From a virus, in IMG/VR virus record IMGVR_UViG_3300007276_000008, positions 1-52,228 of that record: a stretch of DNA of 52,228 nt; one strand, given 5' to 3'. The translations under genes and the position numbers were made by a program. Below, in pieces: positions 39,215 through 50,038 of the stretch. How positions within the stretch are numbered: position 1 is the stretch's first letter; each line of letters starts with the position of its first letter. The notes beneath the pieces were generated by a model, which saw nothing but the letters and a program-made list of their open reading frames with translations, made no database searches and was not told the DNA's origin.

Positions 39215-40041
39215 AAAATATATTATTAATTTTTATAGTATTAGCAGCTTATTTAGGACAAGCGCAAACAGTGGACCAATTTAGCTATTATGAGCGCATT
39301 ATAAACGACTCATATGGCGATAATGCAAAAATATACAGTAAAGGTAAAACCCTGCGAAAGTTTGGGAGAAACAATGATTTAGACACTGATGTCGAGGAGC
39401 AAATATGGGAACAAGGTGGATTTGAAATTATGGCAACGTCAAACAGCATTGACACTATGAGCAGTTCAAGCGGAAGTGATACGCAAACTGTAACAATTGA
39501 AGGGCATTATTATGATGCTGACAATAACTTAATTTTTAGCATTCAGACAGCAATTTTAACGGGTCAAACGAAAGTCACTTTAGCCACACCATTATCGCGT
39601 GCGACAAGGGTTTATAATACAGGCAGTACGGATTTAGTAGGCAATGTTTACGTATATGAGGACGGTGCAATTACAGCAGGCGTTCCTGACGATGCTGCGA
39701 CTATCCATTTGTTTGCAACTGCAGGAAACCAACAAAGCTCAAAAGCAGCAACATCAACTTCATCTACGGATTATTGGGTTATTGTTAGGGTAAAATTTAC
39801 AGTTGAAAAAACACAAACGTCAACGGTGGATTTTAAGGTACAAATTAGGGAGGCAAATGGTGTTTGGAGGTCGCAATTATTTGCAAGTTTAGCCGGTGCG
39901 CAAGGAACGTACCAAGTTGACTTAACCAATACGCCAATTATTATGAAGCCTAATTCAGACATTAGGGTATTAGGAACTTCCAGTACCAATAATGTGATAG
40001 GAGGCGCGGAAATAGGAGGTTTTTTAGCAAAAGTTTTATAA
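39211..40041 (+). CDS. Beta-rich virion-type protein with signal peptide
   Basis: 276 residues. MKNILLIFIVLAAYLGQAQT is a signal peptide with AQ before the expected cleavage site. Then RKFGRNNDLDTDVEEQIWEQ, SSSSGSDTQTVTIEGHYYDA and many beta strands resemble a common phage structural protein with a FGRN...DT...W...GG pattern. A Sec signal on a gene in the tail block is odd; it may be a secreted phage-encoded protein or an adhesin taken from a host. Confidence 0.5.
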   Translation: MKNILLIFIVLAAYLGQAQTVDQFSYYERIINDSYGDNAKIYSKGKTLRKFGRNNDLDTDVEEQIWEQGGFEIMATSNSIDTMSSSSGSDTQTVTIEGHYYDADNNLIFSIQTAILTGQTKVTLATPLSRATRVYNTGSTDLVGNVYVYEDGAITAGVPDDAATIHLFATAGNQQSSKAATSTSSTDYWVIVRVKFTVEKTQTSTVDFKVQIREANGVWRSQLFASLAGAQGTYQVDLTNTPIIMKPNSDIRVLGTSSTNNVIGGAEIGGFLAKVL

Positions 40042-40640
40042 TGCTATACAGTGGAACGCATGACATGCCAATATACCATTACACTAAATGTTTGGTAAAC
40101 GACGAATTACGTTATATGGTAATAGGTTGGAATGAACGCGACGAGGTTGTGCTTCCAAAAGACACTGAGGAAATATGGTTTGATATTTTTAACTCCTTTT
40201 GCACAAAAACAAGCACTAATGATACTGACACTTATTACGCCTTAATAAATGAATTAGACTATTTGCGCAGGCGCTACAAAATGGTGGAAATATTAGTTAA
40301 GGAATTAAACGAAAATAATAGAGAAACTTACGGATATGAAATTAGTCAGTGGGAATTTAGTATATTAGCAACTCCTATAAGTGAACAAAAAAAACATTTT
40401 GAAAAGCAGTTTAGGATAGCCAACCAGGATATTGAATTAAAACAAAGCGAAGTTGACAAGTGGTTAGAGGAAAACGACACAGGCGAGCCGGTAAAATTGT
40501 ATAAGAAAAAAATTAGGTTGGAGCGCATCACAGGGCTCACAATTGATATAAAAACATGTGTTCTAGACGAATGGATAGAAATTATTAGCGAGGCTGATAC
40601 CATTAACGAGGAATACTCAAAAGCGCACGCAAATGGCTAA
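40041..40640 (+). CDS. Tail-region hypothetical protein, 199 aa
   Basis: Overlaps the previous stop (TAATG) and the tape measure start by 8 bases. Beginning MLYSGTHDMPIYHYTKCLVN, then charged helices (KHFEKQFRIANQDIELKQSE). The position suggests a tape measure chaperone-like role. No family recognised. Confidence 0.5.
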   Translation: MLYSGTHDMPIYHYTKCLVNDELRYMVIGWNERDEVVLPKDTEEIWFDIFNSFCTKTSTNDTDTYYALINELDYLRRRYKMVEILVKELNENNRETYGYEISQWEFSILATPISEQKKHFEKQFRIANQDIELKQSEVDKWLEENDTGEPVKLYKKKIRLERITGLTIDIKTCVLDEWIEIISEADTINEEYSKAHANG

Positions 40641-43600
40641 AAATCCAATTACCGTAATTGAGGAAAGTAAACAGGAATTATCAGCCTTAAACCAAGTTTT
40701 AACAAGCACCAATACCTTAATACTTGAGATATCAGCCAATACACGCAAAGTAGGCAAGGACTTTTTTAATGTTAAAAACCCAAAGCAAGCAAATGATGCA
40801 TTGGCAAAACGAGCAAGCGCTGAAAGTAAGGTATTAACACTAATTAGGGAAAAGGAAAAGATTAACAAAAGGTTAGCAGCAGGAGAAGCCAAAATTGCAG
40901 TGGCTATGACCTCGTCTAACAAACAATTAGCGCAGCAACGGTTTGAACTACAGGAGTTGAATAGACGTGCAAAACAAGCAGCCGTTTTATCCTCAAGTTT
41001 GTCAACGGAATACCAAAAGCAAAGTGTCAGATTAATACAGTTACGAACAAAGTATAAGGACGTCGCATTAACGCAAGGAGAATCCTCAAAAGCTGCTAGG
41101 GTATTACAGCGTGAAATCCAAAAATTAGATTTAAGGCTTAAAAGCGTTGATGGCAATGTAGGGCAATTCCAAAGGAGCGTTGGTAATTACGGTAAAGCGC
41201 TTAACGGTGCAGTTGGTGCAGCAAAAAAAATGGCAGGCGCATTAGGCTTAATGGGTGGTGCTTTTTTAGCAATTAGAATAGGACGAGATGCAATAAAAGT
41301 AATAAAGGACTTTGACAAAGCAAATGCCACATTGGCGTCAGTATTACAATTATCCAGGGAGGAAACACGAGGGTTGGCAGATGATGCGCAGCGCTTAGGT
41401 AGTATAACAGTAAAAACAGCACAGGAGGTGACTGAACTCCAAACAGCTTATGCGCGTTTAGGCTTTAACCAAACTGAAATAATTGATTTAACGGAAGCCA
41501 CAATACAAGGCTCCATTGCTTTAAATAGTGAACTAGGCGCGACAGCTGAATTAACAGGTGCGTTGGTAAATACGTTTGATGAATTTGGCACAAATGACGC
41601 ACCACAAATATTGGATATTTTATCCTTAGCAACGGCAAAATCCGCTTTAAACTTTCAAAAATTACAAGCAGGTTTACCAATAGTTGCAGGAGCAGCCAAT
41701 GCAGCAGGTGTACCGTTTACAAAGTTAGTGGCATTATTAGGAAAACTATCAGATGCAGGTATTGATGTCAGTAGTTCATCAACAGCGCTAAGGAATATAT
41801 TTATTGAGGCAGCGTCACAAGGATTAAATTACGAACAAATTTTAGATAAAATAAAAAGCAGCCAGGATAAGCTAACAGCATCCAACGATGAATTTGGTAA
41901 ACGTGCCGCAGTTTCAGCCACTGTTTTAGCTGCAAATATAGCCGCTACCAACGAATTAGACGTTGCCTTACAAAATGCAGCAGGAACGGCGCAAAGCATG
42001 GCAGATAAGGAGTTAGACACCTTAGACGGTGCTTTACAGCTATTAAAGTCAGCATGGCAAGGGTTTATACTAGGTGCAGACGGCTCAACGGGCGCTGCGG
42101 CTAAATTAAAAAGTGGTATCCAATTTTTAGCAGCAAATTTAGACAGGATATTAAAAGTAATAATATTTGGCACAAAAGCATGGGTGGCTTATAAAACTGC
42201 ATTACTATTAGCAAACGTTCAATCCAGGATATTTGCACTAACAGCATCGCAAACAGCAGCCGCAGCCACAGCACAAGCCGCAGCACAAACAGCAAATGCC
42301 GCAGCAACGACAGCAGCCACAACAGCTTGGCAGCGCTTTAATTTAGCATTAAAAGCAAACATCATAGGAATATTGATTGGTTTAGCTATTGGCCTTTATA
42401 CTGCAATACAAAGCCTTTATACTTCCTTAGAAGATAGCGTAAAAGCAACGGACGAGGCGACGCGCGCATTTTTAGACCACGAACACGCGCTAAAAGCATC
42501 AGCAAATTCCACCAATACGCTGCTTGATAGGTATGATGAATTAACTAAAAAGCAAAAAGAAAATAAGGACGGTGCAAAACTTACAACAGCCGAGCAAAAG
42601 GATTTAGACGGAATAATAGTGCAATTAGCAAAGGATTATCCTAAAGCAACAGGCGAGATTGACAAAAATACTGGAGCATTAATTATAAACACCGAACAAA
42701 TTCGTAATAATTTAGCAGCGCAGGCTGGTGACATAAACAGCGCGCAAAAAAAGGCGCAGTTGTTAAAGGAAAATACTAATGAATTAAATTTGTTAGAAAT
42801 GGCCCAAGAACGTTTAAATAAAACGGAGCGCGAGGGTGAAGCAGAAAAAATAGATAACATTGGTTTTGTTATACGCGAAGAAGGTAAACTTTACAAAGCA
42901 AAATTCCAAGCACAAACGAAATCATTTATAGCCACTAGGGAATTAAGCGTGGCAGAAATTGATGCGGTAAATGCGGCAGTAGACGGCAATAGGGAATTAA
43001 TTGCAACAAAAAAGGATTTTATACGTGAATTAAATGGCGAGAAAACGTCCAAGCAAATTAACAATGAATTAACGGAAATTGAAAATAATTTAAAAGCTGA
43101 AAGCAAAAAACTAACAGACGAGGAAATTGACGTTGTGGCAAAATATAATGCTGAAATTGAAAAGCAAACGGATATCCTTAAAAAATTACGCGCACCTTTA
43201 CAAGAGGAGGGAGGTAAAATAAACCCGTTAGACGAACAAGGTATAAAGGACGCTACAAAAGCACTAAACAACGCCAAAGCAGCGTTAAAAGAAATAACAG
43301 GTACCACAAAAGACAAAGACAAGGACAAGGATAACAGCGCGGGCAAACGGACAATTGATTACCAATATAAAATAGACGAGGAAAGTTTAGAACAAGCTAT
43401 TGCAGCAGACGAGGAAATTGCAACAGCTATTGACAACAACTTAAAAGATAGGCTTAAAGGCTTAGAGGACTTTGAAGCAAAATCTAAGGAGCTAGTAGAC
43501 CTACGAAAAACGAAAGAAAAAGAAGATGTAAAAAGCAGCGTATTATCAGCAAAAGCAAAAGCCAAAGCCCTTGAATATATTGAACTGAAATACAAAGTTG

Positions 43601-44940
43601 TCTATACCAAAATACAAGAGGACAAGCAAAAAATAGCCGAAAAAATAATCAAAGACAGCATTGATGCCGCTAAGGATTTTAAAACATTTGAGGAAACAGA
43701 ATTAAGGCAAGCAAACGAAAAAGAGCTGCAAATTCGTAAAGATGCTTATGTAAAAGCTATTGAAGCTGCTGGCGATAATAAAGAGGCATTAAAAAAAGTA
43801 GAAGACGAATATACTGCTGATATTTTAGAAATAAAATTAAGGCAAGAATTAGCGATATTAGCACAGAAAAAAAAGTTCTTAGAAGCGCAATTAAAATTTG
43901 TTGTAGACCCTAAGAAACGCAAATTGATTGCGCAACAAATTGCAGGTATTGAAATTGCAATGAGCACGCTAAAAACTGATTCGCAAATTAAAGACCTTAA
44001 ACGTTTAAGAAACGCGCAGCAGGAAATAGATGATTTCAAACGCGACTCCTTAGCAGGTGCGTCAACAGTATTAGCCAATACCTTAAATATTGACGCCAAT
44101 AATTTAAACATATTTTTACAAGGTGTTGTAGACGGATTTGATTCAGCCCTTGAGGGAATTTCAGCAGCTGCATTGGTTGCTGGAGATATTGTGAATGCTG
44201 TCTTTGAAGCTAAAATAGCCATGTATGACCAGGATATTGAAAAAAACAAAGCCTATTATGATGCACTTTTAGACAACGAGGAATTAACGGATAAGCAGCG
44301 TACGGCATTAGAGGATAGAAAAGCAGCTAAGGAAGCTATTTTAGAGAAAAAGAAACGCGCAGCACGTAAAAAGCAAGCAGTATATGACAAGCTGTTTGGA
44401 GTGTTACAAGTTGGAATATCCACTGCCGTAGGTATACAAAAAGCTATCGCATCATTTCCATTAACTGCTGGTCAACCTTGGGTTAGTATTATTGCAGCGC
44501 TTGGCGCAATACAAACGGCAGCAATATTATCACAACCAATACCAAACTATGCCACAGGGCGTGATGGTGGTAAGGCTGAATATGCTTATGTTGGTGATGG
44601 TGGCCGTAGTGAGATAATTGAGAAACCAAATAAAGACATCTACGTCACTCCTAATAATCCTACATTAACTTACTTAGGTAAAGGTGACAAAGTTCACACA
44701 AGCCCACAAGCGTACCTTGACAGCGTATCTGATAAAGAATTATACAACAATATCCACAAGCATGTAGCCATAGGAAATTTACAAGGGCAAACGGGTAGGT
44801 ATTTATCAAACAGCACAGGCGCAAACAATAAGGAAATAGTAAAAGCAATTGAAAAAAACAAAGCAAGTGTAAAAGTTATCAATAATAATAATATAGGTGA
44901 GGAATTAAATTTTATCTTTAAACTGAACAGCACGTTATGA
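40633..44940 (+). CDS. Tape measure protein
   Basis: 1435 residues, the longest gene here. The N-terminal 200 residues are coiled-coil, followed by hydrophobic stretches (GALGLMGGAFLAIRIG; IIGILIGLAIGLYTAIQ; about 1250-1290 GVLQVGISTAVGIQKAIASF) and long Lys/Glu/Ala helices. The end, NYATGRDGGKAEYAYVGDGG with IIEKP and NPTLTYLGKGDKVH, is a typical tape measure C-terminus. It sets tail length and probably helps DNA entry; its length supports a siphovirus tail of roughly 200 nm by the usual ratio. Confidence 0.9.
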   Translation: MAKNPITVIEESKQELSALNQVLTSTNTLILEISANTRKVGKDFFNVKNPKQANDALAKRASAESKVLTLIREKEKINKRLAAGEAKIAVAMTSSNKQLAQQRFELQELNRRAKQAAVLSSSLSTEYQKQSVRLIQLRTKYKDVALTQGESSKAARVLQREIQKLDLRLKSVDGNVGQFQRSVGNYGKALNGAVGAAKKMAGALGLMGGAFLAIRIGRDAIKVIKDFDKANATLASVLQLSREETRGLADDAQRLGSITVKTAQEVTELQTAYARLGFNQTEIIDLTEATIQGSIALNSELGATAELTGALVNTFDEFGTNDAPQILDILSLATAKSALNFQKLQAGLPIVAGAANAAGVPFTKLVALLGKLSDAGIDVSSSSTALRNIFIEAASQGLNYEQILDKIKSSQDKLTASNDEFGKRAAVSATVLAANIAATNELDVALQNAAGTAQSMADKELDTLDGALQLLKSAWQGFILGADGSTGAAAKLKSGIQFLAANLDRILKVIIFGTKAWVAYKTALLLANVQSRIFALTASQTAAAATAQAAAQTANAAATTAATTAWQRFNLALKANIIGILIGLAIGLYTAIQSLYTSLEDSVKATDEATRAFLDHEHALKASANSTNTLLDRYDELTKKQKENKDGAKLTTAEQKDLDGIIVQLAKDYPKATGEIDKNTGALIINTEQIRNNLAAQAGDINSAQKKAQLLKENTNELNLLEMAQERLNKTEREGEAEKIDNIGFVIREEGKLYKAKFQAQTKSFIATRELSVAEIDAVNAAVDGNRELIATKKDFIRELNGEKTSKQINNELTEIENNLKAESKKLTDEEIDVVAKYNAEIEKQTDILKKLRAPLQEEGGKINPLDEQGIKDATKALNNAKAALKEITGTTKDKDKDKDNSAGKRTIDYQYKIDEESLEQAIAADEEIATAIDNNLKDRLKGLEDFEAKSKELVDLRKTKEKEDVKSSVLSAKAKAKALEYIELKYKVVYTKIQEDKQKIAEKIIKDSIDAAKDFKTFEETELRQANEKELQIRKDAYVKAIEAAGDNKEALKKVEDEYTADILEIKLRQELAILAQKKKFLEAQLKFVVDPKKRKLIAQQIAGIEIAMSTLKTDSQIKDLKRLRNAQQEIDDFKRDSLAGASTVLANTLNIDANNLNIFLQGVVDGFDSALEGISAAALVAGDIVNAVFEAKIAMYDQDIEKNKAYYDALLDNEELTDKQRTALEDRKAAKEAILEKKKRAARKKQAVYDKLFGVLQVGISTAVGIQKAIASFPLTAGQPWVSIIAALGAIQTAAILSQPIPNYATGRDGGKAEYAYVGDGGRSEIIEKPNKDIYVTPNNPTLTYLGKGDKVHTSPQAYLDSVSDKELYNNIHKHVAIGNLQGQTGRYLSNSTGANNKEIVKAIEKNKASVKVINNNNIGEELNFIFKLNSTL

Positions 44941-47111
44941 GCCACCAAGTAGTCAAATTCAAATTAATAAACCACGACTCAGGTGCTATTTCTGGCAGCG
45001 GCTCAGACCCGTTTTTACCTACTGACCCTAAGGGTTATGAAAACAGTCAAAAAACGCTTAAAAGGAGTACCTCTAATTTTGGTGTATGGACTGAATTATC
45101 AAAGGATTTATTTTTTACAAAAGAAGGTGCGGACTTTTTAATTGATGCGTATACTGCAAAGTATATCCAAGCAAATGTCACACTTGAAGAATGGAGGCAG
45201 TTACCACACGAGGACGGCTTTTATTTATACAGCTCAGGCACATTTGATTTTAGTGAAATAGACATACAAAAATTAGGAGTAAAAATACCATTTAAAACCG
45301 GTGGACTACATACAATAATTGAATCACAATTGACACAGGATTTTGAATTGCAGCGCTTAACAAGTTTAAAAGGCGAGGTTTTGCCACCGTTGGAATTAAA
45401 AGACATACAACTAACAAGCCGGGCAATATTTTTATTAAGCCAATGGACTATTGAGGAGGGCAGTTTTTTAGGTATTGACCCACCAGGTGAGGGTTATTTT
45501 GGCTATGCCGGGCAATGGCGTACTCCAATGCTTAACATATTATCCAACAGTGATGCCGCCAACGTGGCGCCCGTATTGCAGGAATTTATACCATGGACAC
45601 TTTCAGGAAGTTTTGTACCTGAAGATTTAGCACCTGAGCCAATACATTTTTTTTATTTCCAAGTTGATTTAGCAAAAACAGTTAGGGTCTTAAATACAGC
45701 AACCTTAGAGGTTTTTGGTAGAAATGGCCAAAGCGTCAGTCTGTATATAATGCATACCGCGTTGGACTATTCGGTTACGGAGTTTAGGGAAATTTTTAGC
45801 TATCCATATAGTGCAGGAGATAGCATAAGGCAATATCCTATAAATGTTGATGAGGAGTTTGATTTAATTGAGGGAGATAGCTTGATGTGGGTTTATAACA
45901 TTGTAGCCAATGCTAGCGCCGGAGGCCAAGTTCAATGGGCCAGGTTTAGTGATTATGAAATGTCATTAACAGAAGACAGTGTAGTGGACGACACTACCAC
46001 AAAAGGGCTTTTAATACATGAGGCTGGTGAACGTTTAATGGAAATACTAACGGGTGAAACGGGCAGGTATTATAGTGAATTTTATGGTCGCACGGATATT
46101 GGATATGATGCTGATGGTGAATTTAGTTACACTGGATTAACTTATGGCTTTTGGATTAGACAATTTTTTGAAAAGCAAATAACGCTTAATTGCAAGGAAT
46201 TATTTGAAACTACCAATGCACTGCATGCAACAGGTTGGACAATTGATACAATAGACGGAGTTGAAGTTTTAGTCCACGAGGATTTAAAATATTTTTTCCA
46301 ACAGCGCACTTTAATTAAGATACCTGGACAAGTAAGTAAGTATATGAAAAAGCCTGCTAAGGAATTTGTATATCCAAATGCTGAATGGGGGTACGACAAG
46401 GGTGGAGAGGACTATGATGAGGCGCATGGATTAGATGAATACAATGGTAAAATAAACCACACGCATCCATTTGATAGGGTGCAAAAAGGATTAAAAGTAA
46501 CAAGTCCTTCAAGGGGAGATAAATATGGTGCTGAATTTGCTAGACGCAGGCCAAAGGAAACTTATCCACGCGAGGATACGTCATATGATAGTGACAAATG
46601 GGTATTGGATTTAAAAGAGGGATTAGGTACTTTTTTACAGGAACGCACCTGGGAGGATGATTACGAGGAAGCGCCGGTAAATGTATACAGCCCTGAAACT
46701 GCTACTAATTTAAGGATAACACCTTTTAGGAATAGTGAGCGACATGAATGGTGGTATAGTGGTAGTATGAAAGCGTTTCAAGACGAGGTTATACGCTTTT
46801 CAAGTAACATAGGAAACAGCAGTTTAGGAACAAAAAAAGTTGGTGAAGTTATACGTTATGAGGACGGCAACAAAAACATAAACGAGCTTGAAAAACCACG
46901 CGTGCAATTTGAGTGGATAACATTTTCTTATCCCTTAAATTACGAACTATTAAACCAAGTATATGGCAGGACTAACATTGACGGCAGGAGTGTACCAAAT
47001 TACTTTGGATTAGTGGAATACTACAATGACAAAAACCAAAAAGAATACGGATATTTATTTCAATTAGAGCCTTCAAAAGAGGGTAAATGGAAACTATTAA
47101 AAGCATCATAA
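44937..47111 (+). CDS. Tail tip/distal tail protein, 724 aa
   Basis: Starts in an ATGA overlap with the tape measure gene. Pattern: N-terminal beta domain (VVKFKLINHDSGAISGSGSD), long middle with beta-sandwich segments (VRVLNTATLEVFGRNGQSVS), and a C-terminal part ending GYLFQLEPSKEGKWKLL. Large size and position directly after the tape measure fit the distal tail or baseplate hub. Not assigned to a named family. Confidence 0.6.
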   Translation: MSHQVVKFKLINHDSGAISGSGSDPFLPTDPKGYENSQKTLKRSTSNFGVWTELSKDLFFTKEGADFLIDAYTAKYIQANVTLEEWRQLPHEDGFYLYSSGTFDFSEIDIQKLGVKIPFKTGGLHTIIESQLTQDFELQRLTSLKGEVLPPLELKDIQLTSRAIFLLSQWTIEEGSFLGIDPPGEGYFGYAGQWRTPMLNILSNSDAANVAPVLQEFIPWTLSGSFVPEDLAPEPIHFFYFQVDLAKTVRVLNTATLEVFGRNGQSVSLYIMHTALDYSVTEFREIFSYPYSAGDSIRQYPINVDEEFDLIEGDSLMWVYNIVANASAGGQVQWARFSDYEMSLTEDSVVDDTTTKGLLIHEAGERLMEILTGETGRYYSEFYGRTDIGYDADGEFSYTGLTYGFWIRQFFEKQITLNCKELFETTNALHATGWTIDTIDGVEVLVHEDLKYFFQQRTLIKIPGQVSKYMKKPAKEFVYPNAEWGYDKGGEDYDEAHGLDEYNGKINHTHPFDRVQKGLKVTSPSRGDKYGAEFARRRPKETYPREDTSYDSDKWVLDLKEGLGTFLQERTWEDDYEEAPVNVYSPETATNLRITPFRNSERHEWWYSGSMKAFQDEVIRFSSNIGNSSLGTKKVGEVIRYEDGNKNINELEKPRVQFEWITFSYPLNYELLNQVYGRTNIDGRSVPNYFGLVEYYNDKNQKEYGYLFQLEPSKEGKWKLLKAS

Positions 47112-47112
47112 T

Positions 47113-49152
47113 ATGGCAAGCACATTATATTTCACGGTCAACAGTTTACCCGCATTAGACGAGGAGTTTTATGTTGATGTTACAATAGACGCGTCAACTA
47201 TACAAACCCTGAGAGAAACTTTCAAATTAACTAGACGCCTAATAGGACAAAGCGCAATAGGTACTTCCGTAGCTGAATGCACAAATAACCTTTATACAGC
47301 AATAATGGCTGATTATAATAGTTATGGATTATATACAATCACTTATAATTTTGTAGCAGGCACAATAACAGTAACAGCCAATAATCCAAGTGTGGAATTT
47401 GCTGTAACAAGCAACACCACGGGAGGCGCAGTAACAGTATCTGTCACAAATGATGCAACGGATGCGATATCCGTAACAAGCGTTACAGGCGCTGAAGCTT
47501 TTTCAGACCCTTGTGATAACGTATTGCTAACAGTTACAACAAACGTCCAAGCGGATAATATTACATCGCCAATATCCTCTCCTATATTTGCTAACCCTTT
47601 TGACATAACAGTTGCAAGGAGTCCAACTAACATGTATTTGGTAGCAAACTTAGGCAGCACAACGGCAACTTATCCATTCCGATGCCCGCCTTTAGTTGCA
47701 TCTTATTTTGATATTGACATAACAAATAATCCAACAGGTGCAGGTGTCAGCGTGCAATCATTAAGCATTATGAGCGCAGGTGCTGGACCACTATTATTAA
47801 CTTTAGAATACAGCTTGGACAACGTGCTTTGGCAAACGGGAAACAGTTGGAGTGGTTTAGCTGCTGATGACTATACTGTTTATATTAGGGACGGACTTGG
47901 CTGCCAAATATCAATTGATTTTACGGTAGAGGCTTTTAATCCTAACTATATTGACTATGACCCTATTGCTGATATTAGCAAAATTAATCCTTTTGCCTTT
48001 AAAAAAGCTGAAACCATTAGTGACTGCGGCACGCAATTAAACCCGCTTAACACTTTATCATATGAAGAGAATACGCTGCTAAACAACAAAACGTTCAAAC
48101 AAATTTTTCAAACGTGTGACAATATTAGCACGCAATTAAAAACCAATTATGATACCGTAACTGCAAACCTAATTGACTGCGACGCAACCGAAACGCCAAT
48201 TACTGTAATTAAAAAGACGGATAACATGGGTAAGACAGACGTTCGTGACTGTAAAATATATTTGAGTGCTGGTAGTAGTGTTTGGATTTACTTTACAGTA
48301 GGCAACACGTATGACCCTGATACACTAATTGCAAATGGCAGTTATGATACCGGTGGTAATTTACCAACTTTTATAAATGAGGGAGATGCTGTCAGTTTAG
48401 AGGGCTTTGGTTGGGTAACAATTTTAGAAGTATTTCCAAGCACACCTGGTTTAACCTCAACAGCACGCGCAAAAACGTCACTAGAGGATATTGACGGTAT
48501 TTACACGAATGGTCAAACAATAAAATTAACAAGTGTCTACAATGTAGTAAATTATGAACGTTATGAATTTGATTTAGATATGAGCGCACTGCTTGGAGAT
48601 TATTACATTCAAGTGGATTTAACGCATGTAGAATTTGCTGCATGTACCTTAGTAAGTGAATGGTTTAATGTAAAAGCGCAGCAGCCAAAACACCATTTAA
48701 TTGAATATTATAATAGTGAAAATAATGAGATTAATTTTGGTACAGGAATAACGTTTAAATTAAGGATACCTTATATTAAGCAAATGACGTTTCAACCTGC
48801 AACGGAAAAGGATACTTATATTACTGATACGCAAACGGTAAGCCTGGAAAGTAGAGGGCGTGAACAATATGCAATAACCTTTTTTCCAATGCCTACAATA
48901 ATGGCTAGGAAAATTGCAGCGGTAATGGAGCAGGATAAGTTAATGATAGGAGGTTTATTATATGTCACGGAAGAGGAAACAAGCATAAACCGTTTAGGAA
49001 GCACAAATTTATACAGCGTTGAAGCCGTAATAATACGTTCGGATTATGTGTTTGAAACGCAAACAGGAACGTCACTTGATGAAATATTAGCAATTGAAAG
49101 CGCATTCCTGGAATTAGATGAAAATTCAAGTGGATTATTAAAAATAGATTAA
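47113..49152 (+). CDS. Tail tip protein with beta-repeat N-terminus, 679 aa
   Basis: Begins MASTLYFTVNSLPALDEEFY. The first 300 residues are Thr/Val/Ser-rich beta domains (TVTANNPSVEFAVTSN, TGGAVTVSVTN). The second half is more alpha/beta (DTYITDTQTVSLESRGREQY, MARKIAAVMEQDKLM). Directly follows 44937 and forms the tail tip block with it. Host contact is likely, enzyme activity not visible. Confidence 0.55.
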   Translation: MASTLYFTVNSLPALDEEFYVDVTIDASTIQTLRETFKLTRRLIGQSAIGTSVAECTNNLYTAIMADYNSYGLYTITYNFVAGTITVTANNPSVEFAVTSNTTGGAVTVSVTNDATDAISVTSVTGAEAFSDPCDNVLLTVTTNVQADNITSPISSPIFANPFDITVARSPTNMYLVANLGSTTATYPFRCPPLVASYFDIDITNNPTGAGVSVQSLSIMSAGAGPLLLTLEYSLDNVLWQTGNSWSGLAADDYTVYIRDGLGCQISIDFTVEAFNPNYIDYDPIADISKINPFAFKKAETISDCGTQLNPLNTLSYEENTLLNNKTFKQIFQTCDNISTQLKTNYDTVTANLIDCDATETPITVIKKTDNMGKTDVRDCKIYLSAGSSVWIYFTVGNTYDPDTLIANGSYDTGGNLPTFINEGDAVSLEGFGWVTILEVFPSTPGLTSTARAKTSLEDIDGIYTNGQTIKLTSVYNVVNYERYEFDLDMSALLGDYYIQVDLTHVEFAACTLVSEWFNVKAQQPKHHLIEYYNSENNEINFGTGITFKLRIPYIKQMTFQPATEKDTYITDTQTVSLESRGREQYAITFFPMPTIMARKIAAVMEQDKLMIGGLLYVTEEETSINRLGSTNLYSVEAVIIRSDYVFETQTGTSLDEILAIESAFLELDENSSGLLKID

Positions 49153-49171
49153 AATTCAATACCTTTAAGAA

Positions 49172-50038
49172 ATGGGATTATTAGATGAAGTTTACAGTAT
49201 ATTAGCCAACTCCAAAAAAGGAAGTGAAGTGCCAACAGCTACATCGGTGTCTGGCAGTGATTGGATATTGTTTTGGAATACAAGTACAAACCAATTGGAA
49301 AAAATATTAAACAGCAACTATTCAGCCTCAATTAGTGTATGGGCGCCTATTACTTTTGGCACTGTAACAAGCGCAGGCACAACCACTACGGAAACAGAAA
49401 TAGCCAACTATATCAACGCTGTTGGTTTTACAGTTAATGACAATGAAATACCATTATTAAAACTAAATGTATATATCAACTTACAAGTGCAAAAGCGCAT
49501 TTATGTATTAAAATCCAACGCGCCAGGTGACTACGGTACAGCGGCAGCAAACGAAATAGCCTACACTGACATTGAAATTATAACTGAAAGCGCTTTTAAT
49601 ACGTTCTCAGATACCTCAGAAACAATTGATTTAGGAGATATTGGCTCAGATACTATTGAGGACCATTTGAACGCCTTAGTGGGCACCACACATGTTTTGT
49701 TAGATGACAAAATTTATATGTTTACATGTGTAAAGGACAGCCAAGCTGAAAGTTATTTATACGTAGGCCCTTTACCAAACACCCTAGGTGATGGAGGCAG
49801 CACTGCTACCGCCAGCATGTTTTATTTATTTGTAACACCTGGTTGGATATGGATAGCAGATTCCTGGGTACAAAAAGGAACAGGAAATAATAATACTACA
49901 ATATTAGAGGCTGATGATATTGTATTTTATAAGCCGGTAACATATAATGCAAACAAACTATCCTTAGTAGGTTGGAAATATGTTTCAGGAAACACAGGTT
50001 TACAAAGCAGCTATACTAAATTCTTAAATATCGCATAA
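49172..50038 (+). CDS. Tail fibre-type protein, 288 aa
   Basis: N-terminal helical or attachment part (MGLLDEVYSILANSKKGSEV), then strongly beta, aromatic and Asn/Thr-rich (GTTHVLLDDKIYMFTC, FVTPGWIWIADSWVQ). Typical of a short receptor-contact fibre or tip protein. No catalytic residues recognised. Confidence 0.5.
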   Translation: MGLLDEVYSILANSKKGSEVPTATSVSGSDWILFWNTSTNQLEKILNSNYSASISVWAPITFGTVTSAGTTTTETEIANYINAVGFTVNDNEIPLLKLNVYINLQVQKRIYVLKSNAPGDYGTAAANEIAYTDIEIITESAFNTFSDTSETIDLGDIGSDTIEDHLNALVGTTHVLLDDKIYMFTCVKDSQAESYLYVGPLPNTLGDGGSTATASMFYLFVTPGWIWIADSWVQKGTGNNNTTILEADDIVFYKPVTYNANKLSLVGWKYVSGNTGLQSSYTKFLNIA